Part shown: positions 41,692-46,504 of the stretch, in pieces
Layout of the letters: every line of letters begins with the position of its first letter
Position numbering within the stretch: the stretch's first letter is position 1
NCBI GenBank assembly: GCA_025451375.1
Contig: JANWKL010000002.1
Span: forward strand, 1-46,504
DNA: 46,504 nucleotides
Source: Steroidobacteraceae bacterium
Lineage (GTDB): Bacteria; Pseudomonadota; Gammaproteobacteria; Steroidobacterales; Steroidobacteraceae
Reading direction: 5' to 3'
The notes under the pieces: generated by a model
Told to the model about the DNA's origin: nothing
Database searches by the model: none
Seen by the model: the letters and a program-made list of their open reading frames with translations, nothing else
Program-made: the position numbers and the translations under genes

Positions 41692-42387
41692 CTCGCTCCG
41701 TCGCAGCAGCAGCCCACCGATGATGACCATGGGGAGCACTACGCACCAGAATCCGGCCACCCGGTACAGCAGCGCCCCGGCGACCGCGCCCGCGGCAAAG
41801 CCGATCACTGGCGGTCCGAACTTCGCGAGTCGGGCGCGCGCGCCCGAGCGCAGTTGCGCGTCCCCCGAGAGACGGTAGTCCACGCAGTCCAGCACGACCT
41901 GGGTGACGTTGCCGGTCATGACCGTGGTGGGTGACAGGCTTGCGAATACCGTGCGGGCGGCGGCGTTCTGCACACCCATGGCGCTAACCGCCAGCATCCC
42001 GGTAAGTACGGCCATCGGTGCATCGGCGGTAACGATGGGAGCCGACGCCAGCCCTGCCACGAGGAACAGGCCGAGAAACACGAGCTCTATGGCGAGCACG
42101 TGCCGCTCAACCCGCTCGTCACCGGCAAAGTGCAGGACGTACAGGCGGGTTCCTGCGACCGCGAGTATGAAAACGGGCAATGCCAGAAGTTTCGCCACGA
42201 CGCCCGCATGAGGCAGCACCAGCGAGGCTCCGAGTACGACAAAGTTGCCGGTGACGTGGGCCGAGAACAGGAAGAACAGAGCAACGAACCCGCAGGTGTC
42301 AACGAAGCCCGCCACGAACGCGAGCGCGATGGGAAGCGTGTGTCCGGGTGGCGGCGTGGTGGCGGGCAAGCTGTGGAGTCTGCACAA
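41686..42387 (-). CDS. DUF1275 (YoaK-like) membrane protein
   Basis: A 233-residue integral membrane protein with six or so helices. Family landmarks are FVAGFVDTCGFVALFFLFSAHVTGNFVVLG near the N-terminus, MGVQNAA, and SLSPTTVMTGNVTQVVLD. The function of DUF1275 proteins is not established. The only start I find is TTG (MCRLHSL) with no obvious ribosome site, so the exact N-terminus is uncertain. It lies 33 bases after the HupE-like gene on the same strand and could be its last co-transcribed member. Confidence 0.87.
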   Translation of the reverse strand: MCRLHSLPATTPPPGHTLPIALAFVAGFVDTCGFVALFFLFSAHVTGNFVVLGASLVLPHAGVVAKLLALPVFILAVAGTRLYVLHFAGDERVERHVLAIELVFLGLFLVAGLASAPIVTADAPMAVLTGMLAVSAMGVQNAAARTVFASLSPTTVMTGNVTQVVLDCVDYRLSGDAQLRSGARARLAKFGPPVIGFAAGAVAGALLYRVAGFWCVVLPMVIIGGLLLRRSES

Positions 42388-42420
42388 CCGGATCGGGCTC
42401 GCGCAAGGGCAGGGCAGCTG

Positions 42421-43533
42421 CTACCCCGCAGCGCGCTGGATAAACCACACGAGCGCAAGTCCGGCGATCCCAGTGGATCCCCAGGGCATCAGGGCGCCCT
42501 GGTAAAAGCGTGTTGAGCGCAGCAGGTAGGCTACCGGCATGACGGCCAGCACCACCGCCAGCTGACCGGCTTCCACGCCGAGGTTGAAGGCGACGAGTGA
42601 CACCAGCCGTGCTCCCTGCGGCAAGCCCATTTCCGAGAGCACCGCCGCAAAGCCGAAGCCGTGCAGGAGGCCGAAGGCAAAGGCGATGCGCCAGCGCGCC
42701 TCGGTCACCAGTGGGAAGACGTTGTTCAGGGCCGCGACAACGATTGAGGCAGCAATGACCGACTCGGTCAGCCGACTGGGCAAACGGATGATGTCGAAGG
42801 CCGCCAGCGACAGGGTAATCGAGTGCGCCAGCGTGAAAGCTGTTACCACCTTGAGGATGTTGAGCAACGCGGGCGCGGCCTGCGATACCGCCTGCCAGCG
42901 ATGGTTGCGACGGACCAGAACCGCCGGCAGCAGCAGCGACAGCAGGAACAGCAGGTGATCGATCCCGCTCCAGATGTGCCAGATCCCGGCCTGCAGATAC
43001 TCGACGAAGGCGTACCAGACCGACGGGTGGCGCAGATCAAAGCTCTGCAGGGCGCGTGACCCACCGAGCACGGCTGTCTGGGCGACACCCTGGGCACTCA
43101 GAGTCAGGAGCCCGCGGTGCGAGGGGTCTTCCGGGTCGAGGAGGCGGTAGTCGATGGTCAGGGCCCGGACCGTTGCGGGACAAACAGCGGTGAACGGCTG
43201 CCACAGGTAATTGCCGTCGATGCGTTCGTTGATCTGCACTGTACCGAAACTCAGCTCACAGCGGCCTTCGGTTTGCGACAGTTGCAGGTGCTGGCGCAGG
43301 TACAGCACGAGGGCGCCCTGCGCGGCGCGTACTTCGCCCCAGGTGACTTTGCCGTCGTGATCGGCGTCGAGGCCCACCGCGATTTCGGCGTCCCGCACGG
43401 CGAGTTCCAGCGCACCGTCCACCTGCGCGCCCTTGACCTGCATGCTGAGGAAGCTGTTACTTGCCACGTGCGCCTGCGCAGTCATCGCCGCGCAAGCCAG
43501 CACCAAGGCGAGAGCGCCACTACGCGTCTTCAT
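42421..43533 (-). CDS. HupE/UreJ-like membrane protein with periplasmic domain
   Basis: A 370-residue protein. A signal peptide (about 1-21) is followed by a periplasmic domain of about 150 residues containing an EF-hand-like loop, GLDADHDGKVTWGE, which may bind calcium. From about residue 175 come seven or so helices of the HupE/UreJ_2 family (IWSGIDHLLFLLSLLLPA, TAFTLAHSITLSLAAF, FGLLHGFGFAAVLSE, FNLGVEAGQLAVVL), with conserved His and Glu in the membrane. Relatives carry nickel or other metals. The start ATG overlaps the TPR gene stop as ATGA. Fourth gene of the DUF4331 operon. Confidence 0.87.
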   Translation of the reverse strand: MKTRSGALALVLACAAMTAQAHVASNSFLSMQVKGAQVDGALELAVRDAEIAVGLDADHDGKVTWGEVRAAQGALVLYLRQHLQLSQTEGRCELSFGTVQINERIDGNYLWQPFTAVCPATVRALTIDYRLLDPEDPSHRGLLTLSAQGVAQTAVLGGSRALQSFDLRHPSVWYAFVEYLQAGIWHIWSGIDHLLFLLSLLLPAVLVRRNHRWQAVSQAAPALLNILKVVTAFTLAHSITLSLAAFDIIRLPSRLTESVIAASIVVAALNNVFPLVTEARWRIAFAFGLLHGFGFAAVLSEMGLPQGARLVSLVAFNLGVEAGQLAVVLAVMPVAYLLRSTRFYQGALMPWGSTGIAGLALVWFIQRAAG

Positions 43534-44681
43534 GAGCGTGTGCCTGCGGCCGCGGTCAGACGCACATCGCTCAAGCTCTGCGCGCGCGCAAACTGCAGCG
43601 CCGGCTGCGCCTGCTGCGGAGAACCCGCGGCGCGGGCGGCATTCACGAGCACCAGCGCGTCATCCGGTTCGCGTTGCACGGCCCAGTTGGCGAGTGCGAC
43701 GGCAAGTGCCTCCCGCGGACGCTTCTGCACTTCCAGTAAGAACCGCGCCTGCTCGCGGCGGTGCACCGGTTCGCCGCGCTCGGCTTCAGCGGCGAACGCG
43801 GCCTGCAACTGCTCGCTGCTGCGTGCGAGGCCTGGATCGTTGCGCTGCTCTTGCGCGATTGCCAGGCGCAGCAACAGAGGTTCGATGCTCTCTTTGTCCT
43901 TGAGCAGCACGAGTACCTCGGCGCTTCTATGCTGGCGTAACAGCAGGTCGGCATAAGCCGCCCTGACGTAGAAATCATTGGGACTGAGGTGCAGGTCTTC
44001 GCGAAACCAGCGCTCGGCATCCGCATCCCGTCCAAGGCGCACGGCCATTTCACCCAGTTCGGCGTCACGCCAGACTTTTTCGCCGTCGAGCATGCCCTGG
44101 GTGGATAGGTCGGAGAGGCGCGCGTACGCCGTCTCAAGCTGACCCGTCAGACCCTTGATGCCCTGTTCGCAAATCAGACTCAACGACGGGTCGGCCCAAC
44201 GCGAGAACTGCTCGCAGGCGCTGGCCGCCTCCGGGTAGCGCCCCAGCACCCGCAATACGGTGGCACGCGTGAGCCATGCCTGAGCGTCGTTGGGGCGTGC
44301 TGCCAGTGAGCGATCAAGCGTGGTGAGTGCAGCGTCAAATTCGTGGCGGCTCTGTTGCAGTGTCGCCTGCAGCACGAGCGCAGCCGGTACCGGTGCGGAC
44401 TGGGCAACCCAGGGAGCCAACACACCTTGCGCATAACCCAGAAAGCGCAGATCCCCCGTCGCGCGTGCCTGGCCGATGTAGAACTGCGCCAGCGGCACGG
44501 CCACATCCAGCCGGCCGCGTGCCAGCTGCTGAGCGGATACCTGCGCGTGGCGCGCACCTGCCGGCAGCTCGGCCAGCACCTGGGCATCGCTGGCCGGCAC
44601 AAAAGGCCGGGCGGCGAGCGGCGTGCTGAACACGCCGCCCGCCGCCACGATCATCAACGCGCGCCTGATCCACGCGCGCAT
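43530..44681 (-). CDS. Exported TPR-repeat protein
   Basis: A 383-residue protein with a signal peptide (RRALMIVAAGGVFSTPLAA). Helical TPR pairs follow, for example EFDAALTTLDRSLAARPNDAQAWLTRATVLRVLGRYPEA and the DAERWFREDLHLSPNDFYVRAAYADLLLR unit. Likely a periplasmic protein-protein scaffold. It begins two bases after the lipoprotein stop and overlaps the HupE-like gene, so it is a strict operon member. No catalytic motif seen. Confidence 0.85.
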   Translation of the reverse strand: MRAWIRRALMIVAAGGVFSTPLAARPFVPASDAQVLAELPAGARHAQVSAQQLARGRLDVAVPLAQFYIGQARATGDLRFLGYAQGVLAPWVAQSAPVPAALVLQATLQQSRHEFDAALTTLDRSLAARPNDAQAWLTRATVLRVLGRYPEAASACEQFSRWADPSLSLICEQGIKGLTGQLETAYARLSDLSTQGMLDGEKVWRDAELGEMAVRLGRDADAERWFREDLHLSPNDFYVRAAYADLLLRQHRSAEVLVLLKDKESIEPLLLRLAIAQEQRNDPGLARSSEQLQAAFAAEAERGEPVHRREQARFLLEVQKRPREALAVALANWAVQREPDDALVLVNAARAAGSPQQAQPALQFARAQSLSDVRLTAAAGTRS

Positions 44682-44683
44682 AC

Positions 44684-44932
44684 CTAGATGACTACCATCG
44701 GATCGGAAGTGTCATCGTCCGCTCCGGCCACCTGCAATGCGCCGCCATCCACTGGCAACGGGTCGCTGCTTTCCGAGGAGGTTTTGGCCATCGCCAGTAC
44801 CTGCGCGGTGTTCAGCGGCTGCGCCGTGGTTGGCAGGCCCGCGTACGGATTGCCGTTGCTGCCGCCACAACTGGCCAGCAGCACACTTCCTGCGAGCACG
44901 GTCAGCGTTCCGCTGAGGAGTTTGAGGTTCAT
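44684..44932 (-). CDS. Small lipoprotein (82 aa)
   Basis: MNLKLLSGTLTVLAGSVLLASCGG is a classical lipoprotein signal with the lipobox LLAS-C, so the mature part (about 60 residues) is lipid-anchored. The rest is Ser/Asp-rich and low in structure (SSESSDPLPVDGG...DDDTSDPMVV). Two ATGs are adjacent. AAGGAG lies six bases before the second (44932) and three before the first (44935), so I choose the second. The ribosome site overlaps the DUF4331 stop. I know no function. Confidence 0.75.
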   Translation of the reverse strand: MNLKLLSGTLTVLAGSVLLASCGGSNGNPYAGLPTTAQPLNTAQVLAMAKTSSESSDPLPVDGGALQVAGADDDTSDPMVVI

Positions 44933-44943
44933 CATGCGCTCCT

Positions 44944-46504
44944 TCAGTTCGTGGCGCTGTTAGGGGAGCCGGCGATCGGCGTCATGAGATACGGAAACAC
45001 CTGCAGGTAGTTGGCCGGATTTGGCTCCGCTCCGTCGGTGTAGTGCAGCTGCCGTGACCCATCCGAGGCCGGGTCCGGGTCCTTGGAGCTGCCGTCGAAG
45101 GGCGAGAGCAACACGCCCATCGCAGCCCGCAGCGCGATGTCGACGACATCGTCGATCGGACGCCGGCCGTTGGGGAAGCCAGCCACGTCGCCACCGATCA
45201 CACCCAGATCGTTCTGGGCGCCTATGGCGGTCACCGGTGTGCTGGTGTTCAGTCGCAGCATTTCCGACGCCTTGACGTTGGCGGGCTGATTCAGGCCCGG
45301 CACGCCCGTGAGGAACACTTCGACCAGGTCAGCGCGCGGATACACATTCGGAGCCTTGACCCCCGCACCGCCAAACAGTGCCTGCAGCAGCACCGGCAGT
45401 GAAGGATTGGTGACGTAGTCGGCAAACTGCCCGTCATCCTTCGGCCGCGAGCCGTTGAAGCGGTCCTTGTCGGGTAGCCCGATCACCACTTCGTTCACCA
45501 GCGGTGCGCCAAGTCGCGACACCTGTACCCAGGCGCCGCCGGCCACCAGAGGACCAGTTGGGTTGGATTTGGCACCCACGCTGGCGACGCTCTTGTCGCT
45601 CTCCGGATCCGGATTGAACACGCGCGCCTGCCGCAGGCTGGCCGTGGTCCATGCGCCTATTACCTTCTCGGAGCCGGCGGTGAGACACGCGATTGGGATT
45701 TCCAGCGCCAGAGAAGTGACGTTCTTGTCGGCGAGACTGTTGGGCTCGGCGTTGCGCGCGTTCACACCAGCGGGCGCGAGTTCCTCGACCGGGTACTTGA
45801 TGTTCACCAGATCGAACGTCTCGCCCAGGTTGACGACGAAACCATCCATGCGCTGGCCCACGAACACCCTGCCCGGTGCGTTGCAACCGGGGATCGTGAT
45901 CGTGTGAATGAAGCTGTTGGCATAGCTGGCGTAGTTGGGAATCGACTTGGCGCCGATATTGTCGAGCGGCTTGGCAAAGCTCGCGCTCCCCGTGCTGGCA
46001 TCGACGATGGGCTGCGCCTGGCCGTGGCGCCGGTCACCGCTCACCAGGGTGAGGCTGTAGGTTTCGATGACGTTCTGCGCGCTGATGTCGGTCGTGGTCA
46101 CCGGCCCGATATTCGTCAGCGGTACCGGTATCGCCTTGCCGCCGGCATTGACCGTCAGCCCCGCGCGCGTGTCCTTGAACCGGAACTGATACGTCAGGTG
46201 TTCGCTGCCGTCACCGACGTTGTCAACGTGGATCTCGTAAAGCGCCTGCGTATCCATGAAAAAGTAGTTCGGTCCGCCGTAGGCATCCTGCAACGGCTGG
46301 TAGTTGGCGATCAGGGTCACGTAGCCGGAACGGCCGGCTTCGTAGCTGCGGAACATGTAGAAATCACTGCCATCGACCTTGGGGTGGGTCGTGATAAAGG
46401 GCGCTTCGCGGTGGCTCGAAGCCTGTGATGGCAGCGTGGCCACCAGCGGCAGGGCGACAGCCGCAGCCAAAGCGAACGATTTCAAAGCCCTGGCGCGATG
46501 CGCC
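44944..46504 (-). CDS. DUF4331 exported protein, 5' end probably outside window
   Basis: About 520 visible residues. After the hydrophobic core of a signal peptide (FALAAAVALPLVATLPSQA) comes ASSHREAPFITTHPKVDGSDFYMF, the family hallmark, with GYVTLIANYQPLQDAYGGPNYF and a C-terminal GRRPIDDVVDIALRAAMG motif. The only in-window start is a TTG at 46485, but the frame stays open to the window edge with a positively charged stretch (AHRARALK) suited to the signal's N-region, so the true start is probably to the right. DUF4331 proteins are widespread and uncharacterised. First visible gene of the operon. Confidence 0.88.
   Translation of the reverse strand, partial: AHRARALKSFALAAAVALPLVATLPSQASSHREAPFITTHPKVDGSDFYMFRSYEAGRSGYVTLIANYQPLQDAYGGPNYFFMDTQALYEIHVDNVGDGSEHLTYQFRFKDTRAGLTVNAGGKAIPVPLTNIGPVTTTDISAQNVIETYSLTLVSGDRRHGQAQPIVDASTGSASFAKPLDNIGAKSIPNYASYANSFIHTITIPGCNAPGRVFVGQRMDGFVVNLGETFDLVNIKYPVEELAPAGVNARNAEPNSLADKNVTSLALEIPIACLTAGSEKVIGAWTTASLRQARVFNPDPESDKSVASVGAKSNPTGPLVAGGAWVQVSRLGAPLVNEVVIGLPDKDRFNGSRPKDDGQFADYVTNPSLPVLLQALFGGAGVKAPNVYPRADLVEVFLTGVPGLNQPANVKASEMLRLNTSTPVTAIGAQNDLGVIGGDVAGFPNGRRPIDDVVDIALRAAMGVLLSPFDGSSKDPDPASDGSRQLHYTDGAEPNPANYLQVFPYLMTPIAGSPNSATN

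Noticed and set aside
1-46504. Prophage, integron, CRISPR or insertion sequence
   Set aside because: I saw no transposase, integrase, phage structural gene, att-like repeat pair or regularly spaced repeats.

Overview
This window reads as a chromosomal segment of a high-GC (roughly two thirds G+C) Gram-negative bacterium. Osmoregulated periplasmic glucan genes (opgG/opgH), an outer-membrane barrel, a lipoprotein and Tat/Sec exported enzymes point to a proteobacterium, most likely gamma- (Steroidobacter/Nevskia-like) or beta-; that placement is inference. I saw no rRNA, tRNA, CRISPR array, transposase or phage gene. About 95% of the window is coding, with many 4-base start/stop overlaps.

Layout. 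(a) 1-5171: a minus-strand catabolic operon of an OFA-family (oxalate/formate-type) MFS carrier, a thiamine-diphosphate enzyme that looks more like a 2-hydroxyacyl-CoA lyase than an oxalyl-CoA decarboxylase, and a formyl-CoA:oxalate CoA-transferase homologue cut by the window edge. A divergent GntR/FCD regulator faces it, and two copies of a GATATATC palindrome lie between them. (b) 5233-11089: a LysR regulator, then a plus-strand run of a small unknown protein, ketopantoate reductase, aldo/keto reductase, acyl-CoA synthetase and an ECHDC3-type crotonase. (c) 11165-17085: outer-membrane barrel, Ohr peroxidase, FAD monooxygenase and a Tat-exported amidase-signature protein. (d) 17157-30473: a carbohydrate region with opgG-opgH (beta-1,2-glucan), a minus-strand otsB-GH15-otsA trehalose operon, a plus-strand scoA-scoB-thiolase operon, then two exported glycosidases (GH144-like and GH39-like). 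(e) 30474-38848: a patchwork of LysR, a beta-helix-like protein, a VapBC toxin-antitoxin pair, a DedA-rhodanese fusion, a ferredoxin and its reductase, crotonase, SDR, and three gene stubs that keep start signals but have lost their bodies. (f) 38849-46504: a methyltransferase, a CGNR regulator facing an EamA exporter, a DUF1275 protein, and a minus-strand operon of DUF4331 protein, small lipoprotein, TPR protein and HupE/UreJ-like membrane protein.

How it works together. Block (a) looks like a self-priming CoA cycle: the lyase or decarboxylase releases formyl-CoA and the transferase passes its CoA to the next acid. Blocks (b), (c) and the sco/thiolase operon fit acyl-CoA or aromatic/isoprenoid catabolism. 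Block (d) joins synthesis of two osmoprotective glucose products (periplasmic glucan and trehalose) with enzymes that may trim them. The most interesting items are the CoA cycle, a pair of covarying hairpin repeats placed in two convergent gene junctions, the glucan make-and-break neighbourhood, and the DUF4331/lipoprotein/TPR/HupE operon of unknown function.
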